A DNA stretch of 64,000 nt, from positions 1-64,000 of the forward strand of contig DASUKM010000001.1 of NCBI GenBank assembly GCA_036278735.1. The letters are read 5' to 3'. Shown in pieces: positions 41,801 to 48,166 of the stretch. Each line of letters opens with the position of its first letter. Position 1 is the first letter of the stretch. Below the pieces are notes generated by a model. It was not told where the DNA came from, did not search any database, and worked only from the letters and a program-made list of their open reading frames with translations. The stretch comes from DASUKM01 sp036278735 (GTDB lineage Bacteria > Acidobacteriota > Vicinamibacteria > Vicinamibacterales > 2-12-FULL-66-21). Both the position numbers and the translations under genes were made by a program.

Positions 41801-41944
41801 GGGCAGCACGCCCCCCTGGACGTCGGTGACGGTGCCGTTGATGCTGCCGGTCGTGACCGTCTGCGCCGCCGTCATCGCCGGGGCGATGAACAGCAGACAC
41901 GCCACGGCCGACAGCGTCCCAATGATTCTGGTACGCAATCTCAT
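38807..41944 (-). CDS. Large Oar-like TonB-dependent receptor
   Basis: 1045-residue outer-membrane protein, same architecture as the receptor at 32127 but only distantly similar. A signal peptide (GTLSAVACLLFIAPAMTAAQ) is followed by a CarboxypepD_reg domain (about 32-115: GSINGTVTDVQGGVLPGATV), plug (LADIVRINPLFNTLGGG, NSYRYNSLQIDGAVNNDLFG, GGFTGGGINVITKSGSN), and a long barrel that ends LGVHVRF with terminal Phe. GGAGAA is 8 bp before ATG 41944. It appears monocistronic. Its ligand is unknown. The upstream 380-bp gap is mostly repeat arrays. Confidence 0.9.
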   Translation of the reverse strand: MRLRTRIIGTLSAVACLLFIAPAMTAAQTVTTGSINGTVTDVQGGVLPGATVTAVHTPTGTSYEAVTGPDGRYTILNVRVGPYRIAVTMSGFKEDHQDNVDVQLGGTRTADFKLQLASVSETVQVTAQSPLIDLSHAGTEDNISGQVKDALPTINRSLADIVRINPLFNTLGGGSGADTSTIITVAGNSYRYNSLQIDGAVNNDLFGLGSSAGVPGGTAETQPISFDAVQEVQLVVSPYDVRQGGFTGGGINVITKSGSNDLHGTGFYQARNQDWVGKGVTNTKISTLRDKQGGFGIGGPIVKNEAFFYGNAEWARKARPTGFSVSGTGTQFLQPDLFNRYISDLENLYHYTPGDDPGAEFPKATNSNKYFVRGDFNVAKGNQLTIRNNDIDALNDINGSLSATTFRTPDAFYRYVSKTNSTVGQLNSQFGKGVNEFRLTYTRVRDHRESPVGNAPFPQITVTLAAGVTAVSGTEQFSGQNAINQDITELNDAYTLLKGNHTITIGTHNEFLKLSNLFIRDFYGTYNFSSLANFEAGVAQQYDHSFSATSDPHQRAQFSVRQWGFYAGDTWRARSPLTITYGLRVDAPRYPTKPDANPIAVQNFGYATDVVPNGVEWSPRVGVNYDLSGNGTRQIRGGVGIFTGRPAYVWISNQFGNTGIDFTRIGASFNSKNAIPFVADPVNQPTTVTGASAGSFTNEIDVIDPDFKYPTVLRGNIGFDHTLPYGFVGSADFVWSNTLEDIKYQNLNYVQVPGVTGVGGRPFFARKVPSLSDVILLQNTNQGYTWDLTYQARRTFQKGLFLQAAYSYGRAKSIMDGTSDQAASNWGNVYVPGDPNNPPLSTSDFDPGQRITLTGSYDVPFARRVKPVVSLVYSGRTGRPYTLTYFRDVNGDNRGFNDLEYIPTATDPIDFVGGTYQDYVDFLKRTDSCLSKYVGQIIPRNACRAPWTNSLDGRFAIQLPIKKYQTEVTLDAFNLINLFDRNKGLVKYVSFGQLEQPAVIPSSVTATSPLTGYNISTIVSPNFQPFLLDDLRSRWQLQLGVHVRF

Positions 41945-42018
41945 CGCTGGTTCTCCACAACCCTGGTGACGAAAAAAATGCTTTGGGTGAGTAAAAGGTG
42001 ACGAGCTGATCGTGCGGG

Positions 42019-42024
42019 AGTATA
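42019..42024 (-). promoter_or_regulatory. Possible -10 of the large TonB receptor
   Basis: TATACT on the minus strand (42024-42019), about 68 bp before the start codon after allowing for the transcription start. The best -35 is TGGACG at 42049-42044 with a long 19-bp spacer, so this is tentative. Confidence 0.4.
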
Positions 42025-42068
42025 GCAGGAGGGACGCCGCCGTCGTCCAGCGATTTTGCGGCGGGGGC

Positions 42069-42322
42069 CGGAGGACGGAAGGCGGAGGGCGGAGGGCGGA
42101 GGGCGGAGGGCGGAGGACGGAAGGCGGAGGACGGGCCGTTCGACGACCGTCCGGTCTATCCGCGGCCGTCAGCGTGATTCGTGGCCTCCGTGTAGTCCGT
42201 GTAATCCGTGGCCGTGGCCGTGTAGTCCGTGGCCGTGGCCGTCCGTGTAATCCGTGTAATCCGTGGCCGTGGCCGTCCGTGTAATCCGTGTAGTCCGTGT
42301 AATCCGTGGCCGTGGCCGTGGT
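42069..42322. repeat. Two arrays in the 380-bp gap 41945-42324: GGCGGAG heptamers, then GTGTAATCC/GTGGCC units
   Basis: 42069-42134 holds about nine GGNGGAN heptamers (GGCGGAG, GGACGGA variants). 42180-42322 is a different array built of 9-bp GTGTARTCC and 6-bp GTGGCC units in mixed order. 42135-42179 between them is non-repetitive. The arrays separate the VWFA gene end from the TonB receptor promoter. No gene is supportable; the open frames across it arise from the repeats. Confidence 0.85.
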
Positions 42323-42324
42323 CG

Positions 42325-43659
42325 TCAGCGCGCGCCGGCGGGCAGGGGCTTGAGCGTGTACGACGTCCGGTACTTGAGATCGTAATTGCCCGGCGCGGTC
42401 ACCTTGATCTGAATGGTGCGGCGCTTCTTCGTGGGATCCGGATTGCTCGAGTAGTACCCGAGGACGTAATAGTCGCTCGTCTCCGCGTCGATCTTTTTCA
42501 GCGCCTTGTCGAAATCGTTCTGGTTGACCACGGCGATGCCGCCGGTGAGGTCCGCCAGCACGCGCAGGCTGTTCTGCGTTTCGCGGATGTAGTCGTTCCA
42601 GTCGTTCTGGTCGATGTTCTCGTCGAGGTCCGGCCCGCCGACGAGGCCGCGCGGGTCGATCGTGTAGATGGTCGCGTTCGCGCGGTTGGCTTCGCGCGTC
42701 AGCTCGGCCAGCTCCTGCACGAGATCCGCCTCGGCGAATTCGTTGCTCTGATTCGAGAACGGATCCACGTCGGGCACGTCCGAATAGTTCGGGTCGCCGT
42801 TGTTGTTGGGGTTGCCGGTACCGCCCGCCCCCATCTGCTGCTGATACTGGCCGCGCGAGGCAGGGAACGGATTGAAGTCGTAGCCGTCGCTGACGTAGAT
42901 GAATGCCTTGCGCCGGTTGTGCACCTGCTCGAGGTGCTTCAGCGTGTCGTTGGCGGTCGAGAAGGCCACGTGCGCGCGGTAGCGGACTTCGGGCGGCCCC
43001 TGCGACGTCTCGGGCGTCTCGATGATGTCCGCCGGCTTCAGCCCCGCCCCCGAGATCTTCTTGATCGCCTCGTCGAGCCGCCGGCGATCGTACGTCAGGT
43101 CGATCGCGAGCGACGAGGGGCCGGTGGACTGGATGGCGAACATGTCGCCATCGTGAATCAGGTCCTTGCTGATCTTCTGGAACAACTGGCGGATACGCCC
43201 CGTGTTGCGGAAATCGAGGTGCAGGTCGTCCACGAAGATGATGAAAATCCGGCCGGCGGCATCGTTGGTGGGCTGCGGCGGCGGCAGCAGGATGCCTTCC
43301 TGCGTGGGCTTGGGCGGCGCGGCGGAGACGTTGTAGACGCGGCCGCCGTGCGTCAGCACGAACGAGACGACCTTCTGTTGGACGCCGTCTTCGTACACGT
43401 CGAAGTCGTTCTGTTTGAGGTTGGCGTCGAACTGCCCCTGCGCGTTCCGCACGATCACATCGGTCGTGACCAGATCGACGCTGCGCCGAATCACCTGCGG
43501 CGCCTGCGGCGTGAGGGGTTTCTCCTGCGCGGGCGGCCGGCTCTGGGCGGGCCTGGCCGGCGCTTGTCCGGGCAACGCCGGCGCCATACCGAGCGTCGCG
43601 GCCGCCCCGAGACCCGCCACCGCCAGACAGAGCTTACGCGGCAGCGACTTCATAGGCAT
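42325..43659 (-). CDS. VWFA-related secreted protein (acidobacterial type)
   Basis: 444 residues. A signal peptide (KLCLAVAGLGAAATLGMAPALPG) precedes the VWFA-related domain typical of Acidobacteria: VDLVTTDVIVRNAQGQF, DFDVYEDGVQQKV and FIIFVDDLHLDF (the metal-site-like D-x-L-x-x-D), then RKAFIYVSDGYDFNPF. Residues about 260-310 are an Asn/Gly/Gln-rich low-complexity loop (GAGGTGNPNNNGDPNYSD), unusual within the domain. The C-terminus has SDYYVLGYYSSNPDPTKKRR. ATG 43659 lies 7 bp after TATAAT, suggesting leaderless mRNA; ATG 43653 is an alternative. Function unknown; such proteins often occur beside TonB receptors. Confidence 0.85.
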   Translation of the reverse strand: MPMKSLPRKLCLAVAGLGAAATLGMAPALPGQAPARPAQSRPPAQEKPLTPQAPQVIRRSVDLVTTDVIVRNAQGQFDANLKQNDFDVYEDGVQQKVVSFVLTHGGRVYNVSAAPPKPTQEGILLPPPQPTNDAAGRIFIIFVDDLHLDFRNTGRIRQLFQKISKDLIHDGDMFAIQSTGPSSLAIDLTYDRRRLDEAIKKISGAGLKPADIIETPETSQGPPEVRYRAHVAFSTANDTLKHLEQVHNRRKAFIYVSDGYDFNPFPASRGQYQQQMGAGGTGNPNNNGDPNYSDVPDVDPFSNQSNEFAEADLVQELAELTREANRANATIYTIDPRGLVGGPDLDENIDQNDWNDYIRETQNSLRVLADLTGGIAVVNQNDFDKALKKIDAETSDYYVLGYYSSNPDPTKKRRTIQIKVTAPGNYDLKYRTSYTLKPLPAGAR

Positions 43660-43666
43660 GATCTTG

Positions 43667-43672
43667 ATTATA
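43667..43672 (-). promoter_or_regulatory. -10 box before the VWFA gene
   Basis: Perfect TATAAT on the minus strand (43672-43667), 7 bp before ATG 43659. No good -35 is visible. It overlaps the region just after the upstream stop. Confidence 0.5.
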
Positions 43673-43679
43673 CAGGCTC

Positions 43680-44417
43680 TTACGCCTGTTCCGGCGGGCG
43701 ACGCCGGCTTCGCCGCCCGTGCCCGACGACGGCGCGGAGTTCGGCGTAGACCGTTTCGTACTCCTCCAGCCCCGCGTGCACTTCGGCGTCGGTGACCCAC
43801 GCATCGGGATTGAGACGTTCGGCGCGCTCTTTCAGCCGGGCCCGCGTCGCCTCCTCTTCAGCGGACTCGGAAATTCTCGCGAGTACTTCGGCATACCGTC
43901 CGCGGAGGCGCGAGAGCCCCTCGGGCCCGAGTCGCGCTTCCGCCGGCGCCGGCGGCCGATCGGCCGCCACCTCATCCGGCACGTCGAGCGTCTGCTCGTC
44001 GTCCATCCGCCCGGCGTCGACGGGCGCGTCGGGCTCCCGCGCCGCCTCCTGGGCGGGCGCGGCCGGCTCCTGGCGCCGCGGCGCGGGCACCGCCTGGCTG
44101 GCGCGCGGCCGGGGCGGACGTTCGGGCGCGCGTCGATCGCGGCGCCTGTTCGGCGGCGTGCCGGGCGCCGGCTCAGCGGGCGAAAGCGCCGGCTGCGTCA
44201 GCATCCGGGTCCAGTCGAACCGGATATCCGGATGCCGTTCCTCCAGCATCTTGATCGCGTCTTCGTCGAGGGCGGCCCGTCCGACGCGCACGCCGGGCGG
44301 CGTGCGGAACCAGTACAGAATCCGGGACTCCGTCCGGCCGCCGTGGCGGCGCGCCGCGTGGACCACGTAGGTGTGCTCGTAGCCGTGACGATCCCGGCTG
44401 AACCGCAGGTGCGGCAG
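43680..44417 (-). CDS. Conserved hypothetical protein, apparent CTG start
   Basis: 245 residues if translation begins at CTG 44417. The N-terminal domain (residues 1-70) reads MPHLRFSRDRHGYEHTYVV when CTG is read as Met, then ILYWFRTPPGVRVGRAALDE and HPDIRFDWTRML; this looks like a conserved domain seen in acidobacterial hypothetical proteins (recollection). A proline/arginine-rich linker (about 75-165) and a helical C-terminus (GRYAEVLARISESAEEEATR) follow. No ATG/GTG/TTG exists between the upstream stop and GTG 44366, which would cut off the first 17 residues. AAGGAAG lies about 7 bp before the CTG. It follows the upstream gene by 3 bp. Confidence 0.65.
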   Translation of the reverse strand: MPHLRFSRDRHGYEHTYVVHAARRHGGRTESRILYWFRTPPGVRVGRAALDEDAIKMLEERHPDIRFDWTRMLTQPALSPAEPAPGTPPNRRRDRRAPERPPRPRASQAVPAPRRQEPAAPAQEAAREPDAPVDAGRMDDEQTLDVPDEVAADRPPAPAEARLGPEGLSRLRGRYAEVLARISESAEEEATRARLKERAERLNPDAWVTDAEVHAGLEEYETVYAELRAVVGHGRRSRRRPPEQA

Positions 44418-44420
44418 GGC

Positions 44421-45041
44421 TTACTTCCTTTTCTGCGTGCGAGCGCCGCTCGAACTCTGTGCGCGAGCCCCGCTCGCGGGCTTGGGCCGGGCGCCGCGGG
44501 ACTTCTGCGGCCGGGCCGCGGGCGCGGTCTTGCGCGGACGTCGGGCCGGCTTCGCCGCGCTGCGCGCGCTCGCCGCGGCGCCCGCACGCGGTTTCCGAAC
44601 CGGCGCGGCCTCGGCCGGCGCCCGCTGCGCGAGGGTGAAGCGCGTCTGGTCGCCGATCGTGTGATACGTCCACAGCTCGGTGACGGTCACCTGATTCTCC
44701 GCGCACAACCGCCGCACCATCTCGACCGCGGTCGCCGGCACGTACAAATGGAAGGCCGCCCGCGTCCGCCCGAAGTGCGCCCACTGCGCCATGGCTTCCA
44801 GGTGATTGACCGACTCCCCCGTTTCCACCTCGACGATCGCTTCGACCCGCGGGTTCCGGTCCGTGGAGGTGAGCACCAGATCCGGGAACATCTGGCCCGC
44901 CCCGACCTTGATGCCCGCGAGGTGTTCGTCGCCGATGTTGGCCGCCACCTCGTACCGCCGCTTGAGCCGTGCCGTGAGAAGGCGGATGATCCGATCGTGC
45001 TCGAGCTGTTCGCGAACCGGGCGGACCAGGATTGGGCTCAC
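44421..45041 (-). CDS. Hypothetical protein, nuclease-fold-like core with basic Ala/Lys tail
   Basis: 206 residues. The first 135 form a compact domain with FPDLVL (about 54-59) and IVEVETGESVNHL (about 70-82), an arrangement like PD-(D/E)xK nucleases but with Thr where the lysine is expected; so a nuclease-like fold without intact catalysis is an inference. The last 70 residues are a low-complexity Ala/Arg/Lys/Pro tail ending RTQKRK, like histone H1-type tails that bind nucleic acid. GTG 45041 has GGAGG 4 bp upstream; the frame is open to 45122. Operon with the following two leftward genes is likely. Confidence 0.65.
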   Translation of the reverse strand: MSPILVRPVREQLEHDRIIRLLTARLKRRYEVAANIGDEHLAGIKVGAGQMFPDLVLTSTDRNPRVEAIVEVETGESVNHLEAMAQWAHFGRTRAAFHLYVPATAVEMVRRLCAENQVTVTELWTYHTIGDQTRFTLAQRAPAEAAPVRKPRAGAAASARSAAKPARRPRKTAPAARPQKSRGARPKPASGARAQSSSGARTQKRK

Positions 45042-45145
45042 GGGGCCTCCATGCGGGATCGACGGACGGGCTGAAAGAACCGTCAATGTTATCTGATTTC
45101 GGGAGGGTCTGTATAGATCCACCCTCGCCGCCCCAGCCCCCCGGC

Positions 45146-45174
45146 TTGACGCGGATCTCGTTTAACTCCAGAAT
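45146..45174 (+). promoter_or_regulatory. Promoter of the receiver-hemE-hemG operon, predicted leaderless
   Basis: TTGACG (45146-45151), 17-bp spacer, CAGAAT (45169-45174), ending 6 bp before GTG 45181. Confidence 0.58.
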
Positions 45175-45180
45175 GATGCG

Positions 45181-45588
45181 GTGATCGCGCCAACCGGGAG
45201 AGATCTCGCCGGGTCTACCACCCGAACGATTCTCATCGTCGACGACGACCGATCGGTCGTCGATACGTTCGCGCGAATGCTCAAGCTCGAGGGCTTCAAC
45301 GTCGAGACCGCGCTCTCGGCCGAGGCGGGGCTCGAGCTGGCCGACAGCACGCAGCCGCACGCGATCATTCTCGACATGCGGATGCCGATTACGAGCGGGC
45401 TCCAGTTCCTCCGGATGATCCGCACGAAGCCGCATCTCGTCGATATCCCTGTCGCCATCGTGACCGGCGACTACTTCCTGCCGGAGCCGCTCAAGAAGGA
45501 ACTCGAATCGCTTGGGGCGTCGGTGCGCTTCAAGCCGATGTGGCTCGAAGACCTCGTCGCGCTCGCCCGCACCCTGGTCGCCGTGTGA
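45181..45588 (+). CDS. Single-domain response regulator (receiver only)
   Basis: 135 residues, one CheY-like receiver with no output domain. It has the acidic pair in ILIVDDDRS (about 20-22), the phospho-acceptor Asp in AIILDMRMP (about 65), the switch Thr in IVTGDYF and Lys in VRFKPM, so it should be phosphorylatable. GTG 45181 is 6 bp after a -10 box. Its stop overlaps the hemE start by 4 bp (GTGA), an unusual genetic coupling of a receiver to haem synthesis. No kinase gene is adjacent. Confidence 0.88.
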   Translation: MIAPTGRDLAGSTTRTILIVDDDRSVVDTFARMLKLEGFNVETALSAEAGLELADSTQPHAIILDMRMPITSGLQFLRMIRTKPHLVDIPVAIVTGDYFLPEPLKKELESLGASVRFKPMWLEDLVALARTLVAV

Positions 45589-46613
45589 ACGATCGGTTCC
45601 TGCGCGCCTGCCGGCGGGAGCCGGTGGATGCCACCCCCGTGTGGTTCATGCGACAGGCGGGTCGCTACATGGACGATTACCGCGCGCTGCGGCGGCGGTA
45701 CTCGCTCCTCGAGATCTGCCGCAGTCCGGAACTGGCGCTCGCCGTCACCCTGCAACCGCTCGACGTCATCGAGGTGGACGCGGCCATCCTCTTTTCCGAC
45801 CTCCTGCTCCCCTTCACGCCGATGGGGCTCGAGTTCGATTTCATCAAAGGGGAAGGACCCGCCGTCGCGCAGCCGATTCGTCATGCAGACGACGTCGCGC
45901 GGCTGCGGCCGTTCGAACCGCGGGAGGCGCTGGGGCACGTCCTGACGACGATCCGGCTGCTGCGGCAGGAACTGCGCAACCGGGTGCCGCTCATCGGCTT
46001 CGGCGGCGCGCCGTTCACGCTCGCCGCGTACGCGATCGAAGGCGGACCCTCCACCACGTACGCGCGGACGAAAACATTCATGTACGCGCAGCCCGGCGCG
46101 TGGCACGCGCTCTGCGAGCGGTTCGCCCGGATGATGGCGGCCTATCTGCGCGCGCAGATCGACGCCGGCGTGCAGGCCGTGCAGGTCTTCGATTCGTGGG
46201 CCGGCCAGTTGTCGCGCGACGACTATCGCGAGTTCGCGATGCCGCACACGCGGTTCATCTTCGACGCGCTGGCCGGCACCGTGCCGCTGATCCACTTCGG
46301 CGTCGGCACCACCGCCATTCTGCCGGACCTCGCCGAGGCGGGCGGCGATGTGGTGGGCGTCGACTGGCGTCTGCCCCTCGACAAGGCGTGGCAGCTCATC
46401 GGCGCCGAGCGCGGCCTGCAGGGCAATCTGGATCCCACGCGGCTGCTCGGTCCGCGCGATGGCATGCTGGCCGCCGCCGATGCCGTGCTGGCTCGAGCCG
46501 CCGGCCGCCGCGGCCACATCTTCAACCTGGGCCACGGGGTGCTGCCGGCCACGCCGCTCGAACACGTGCAAGCCCTCGCTCACCACGTCCACGAACGAAC
46601 CAGAAGTCAGTAA
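45585..46613 (+). CDS. hemE: Uroporphyrinogen decarboxylase
   Basis: 342-residue cytoplasmic enzyme that decarboxylates uroporphyrinogen III to coproporphyrinogen III. Signatures are PVWFMRQAGRYMDDYRALR (about 18-36, with the substrate-binding Arg residues), IGFGGAPFTLAAYAIEGG, FDSWAGQLS and GHGVLPATP near the C-terminus. GTG 45585 overlaps the receiver stop. Length is standard. It is followed, across a repeat array, by hemG, the last-but-one step of protohaem synthesis. Confidence 0.95.
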   Translation: MNDRFLRACRREPVDATPVWFMRQAGRYMDDYRALRRRYSLLEICRSPELALAVTLQPLDVIEVDAAILFSDLLLPFTPMGLEFDFIKGEGPAVAQPIRHADDVARLRPFEPREALGHVLTTIRLLRQELRNRVPLIGFGGAPFTLAAYAIEGGPSTTYARTKTFMYAQPGAWHALCERFARMMAAYLRAQIDAGVQAVQVFDSWAGQLSRDDYREFAMPHTRFIFDALAGTVPLIHFGVGTTAILPDLAEAGGDVVGVDWRLPLDKAWQLIGAERGLQGNLDPTRLLGPRDGMLAAADAVLARAAGRRGHIFNLGHGVLPATPLEHVQALAHHVHERTRSQ

Positions 46614-46614
46614 T

Positions 46615-46739
46615 CAGTTTCCAGTTTCCAGCGGCCAGCTTCCAGCTGATTGCCGATTGCCGATTCCCGATTGCTGATTGCCGATTGCCGATTGCTGATT
46701 TCTGATTGCCGATTGCCGATTGCTGATTTCTGATTGTCT
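46615..46739. repeat. Composite heptamer array: CCAGTTN family joined to GATTGCN family
   Basis: 46615-46646 has CAGTTTC/CAGCTTC units of the same core as the array at 26443. From 46647 to 46739 about 13 GATTGCC/GATTGCT/GATTTCT heptamers follow, the reverse complement core of the array at 11849. The array begins at the hemE stop and its last unit contains the TTG start of hemG. Confidence 0.88.
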
Positions 46740-48098
46740 GACGTCCTCGTGATCGGCGGCGGAATCTCCGGCCTCACGGCCGCCTGGGCGCTCATGCGCG
46801 CGGGGGTGGACGTGCGGGTGCTGGAAGCATCGCCGCGTGCGGGGGGCTTGATCCAGACGGCGAGCGTGGACGGGTTCACGATCGAAGACGGGCCCGACGC
46901 TCTTCTCGCGCAGAAGCCCGCCGGCATCGAATTGTGCGAGCAACTCGGTCTCGGCGACCAAGTGATCGAGATGCAGGCGCGCGGCGCGTTCGTGCTCCGC
47001 GACGGTCGCCTGTTTCCCCTGCCCTCGCCGTCGGTCCTCGGACTGCCGCAGACGTGGCGCGCGCTGGCCCGCTACGACTTGCTGCCGTGGCGGGCGCGCC
47101 TGCGGCTGGCGATGGAGCCGGTCATTCCTCGTCGTCGCGCTCGGGACGACGAGTCGGTGGCCGCGTTTTTCCGTCGCCGCTTCGGCGCCGCCGCCGTGGA
47201 TCTGATCGCGCAACCGCTGCTCGGCGGGATCCATGCCGGCGACATCGAGCGGCTGTCGATCGCGTCGCTGTTTCCGCGGCTGGTGGAGGCCGAGCGCACC
47301 CACGGCCGCGTCTGGGGAGCGTTTCGCCACGCGCGTTCGCCATCCGGCGCCGCGCCGTTTCGTTCGCTGCGCGGCGGCATGGGCTCGTTGATTGCCGCGC
47401 TCGAGGATCGGCTGCGCGATCGGATCCGGTACGGGTGCGCCGCGGCGCGCCTCGAACGGCGCGGCGTCTGGCACGTCGAGGCGAGCGACGGCGAGACGGT
47501 GGACGCGCGGGCGGTCATCGTTGCGGCCCCCGCCTCCGCGGCGGCCGCGCTGTTTCGGCAGGTCGACCCGATCGTCTCCGCCGCGTGCGCCGAGGTGCCC
47601 TACGTCTCGACGGCAGCCGTCTCGCTCGCGATTGCGCGAGCGTCGGTCGCCCACCCGCTGGCCGGCAGCGGCTTCGTCGTCGCCCGGCGTCACAGCACGG
47701 CGCGCATTACGGCCTGCACGTGGGCATCGTCGAAATGGGAAGCGCGCGCGCCCGAGGGTTTCGTGTTGCTGCGCGCGTTCATCGGCGGCCATCACGATCC
47801 GGAGGCCGTCGACCTGGACGACGGCGAGCTGACGGCGATCGCGTGGCGCGATCTGCGCGGCGTACTCGGGTTGACCGGCGCGCCGGTGCTCGCGCGCGTG
47901 ACGCGCTGGCGCCACGCCGGCCCTCAGCACGTTGTCGGTCACCTGGCGCGCGTGCAGGAGATCGAGCGCCGGCTCGTGGCGCATCCCGGCCTGTTCGTCA
48001 CCGGCAGCGGCTTTCGCGCGATCGGGATTCCCGACTGCATCGCGGATGCGCGCACCGCCGCCACGGCGGCTGCTCGATGGATGATGGATGACGGATGA
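46734..48098 (+). CDS. hemG: Protoporphyrinogen oxidase (HemG/HemY type, FAD)
   Basis: 454-residue FAD-dependent amine-oxidase-fold enzyme that oxidises proto- (or copro-)porphyrinogen. FAD-binding VIGGGISGLTAAWAL is at 6-20, then VLEASPRAGGLIQT, the family block GPDALLAQKP and the C-terminal FVTGSGFRAIGIPDCIADAR. The start is TTG 46734, which is supplied by the repeat array; no Shine-Dalgarno is present. The last residues (RWMMDDG) and stop are encoded by another array beginning at 48076, so both ends of this gene are in repeats. Whether it follows the classical or coproporphyrin-dependent route cannot be told here. Confidence 0.9.
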   Translation: MSDVLVIGGGISGLTAAWALMRAGVDVRVLEASPRAGGLIQTASVDGFTIEDGPDALLAQKPAGIELCEQLGLGDQVIEMQARGAFVLRDGRLFPLPSPSVLGLPQTWRALARYDLLPWRARLRLAMEPVIPRRRARDDESVAAFFRRRFGAAAVDLIAQPLLGGIHAGDIERLSIASLFPRLVEAERTHGRVWGAFRHARSPSGAAPFRSLRGGMGSLIAALEDRLRDRIRYGCAAARLERRGVWHVEASDGETVDARAVIVAAPASAAAALFRQVDPIVSAACAEVPYVSTAAVSLAIARASVAHPLAGSGFVVARRHSTARITACTWASSKWEARAPEGFVLLRAFIGGHHDPEAVDLDDGELTAIAWRDLRGVLGLTGAPVLARVTRWRHAGPQHVVGHLARVQEIERRLVAHPGLFVTGSGFRAIGIPDCIADARTAATAAARWMMDDG

Positions 48099-48148
48099 TG
48101 GATGATGGATGGATGACCCGCCCTCCGCCTTCCGCCCTCCGTCATCCA
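48076..48148. repeat. Composite heptamer array: GATGGAT family joined to CCGCCCT family
   Basis: GGATGAT/GGATGAC heptamers (48076-48115) run through the end and stop codon of hemG, then switch to CCGCCCT/CCGCCTT heptamers (48117-48143), the family also seen at 32079, 42069 and 52590. Confidence 0.85.
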
Positions 48149-48154
48149 ACCTGA

Positions 48155-48160
48155 TAAGAT
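48155..48160 (+). promoter_or_regulatory. -10-like hexamer, predicted leaderless methyltransferase
   Basis: TAAGAT ends 6 bp before ATG 48167. The following TCGG is identical to the context at 8076. The -35 side lies in repeat sequence. Confidence 0.45.
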
Positions 48161-48166
48161 TCGGCG

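Noticed and set aside
38819..42001. A 1060-codon open frame antisense to the large TonB receptor
   Set aside because: High third-position GC leaves the opposite frame open. The sense frame has signal peptide, plug and terminal Phe; the antisense translation has none.
42012..42284. Open frames across the repeat-filled gap
   Set aside because: The translations are Gly/Arg/Pro repeats caused by the arrays. No RBS or domain.
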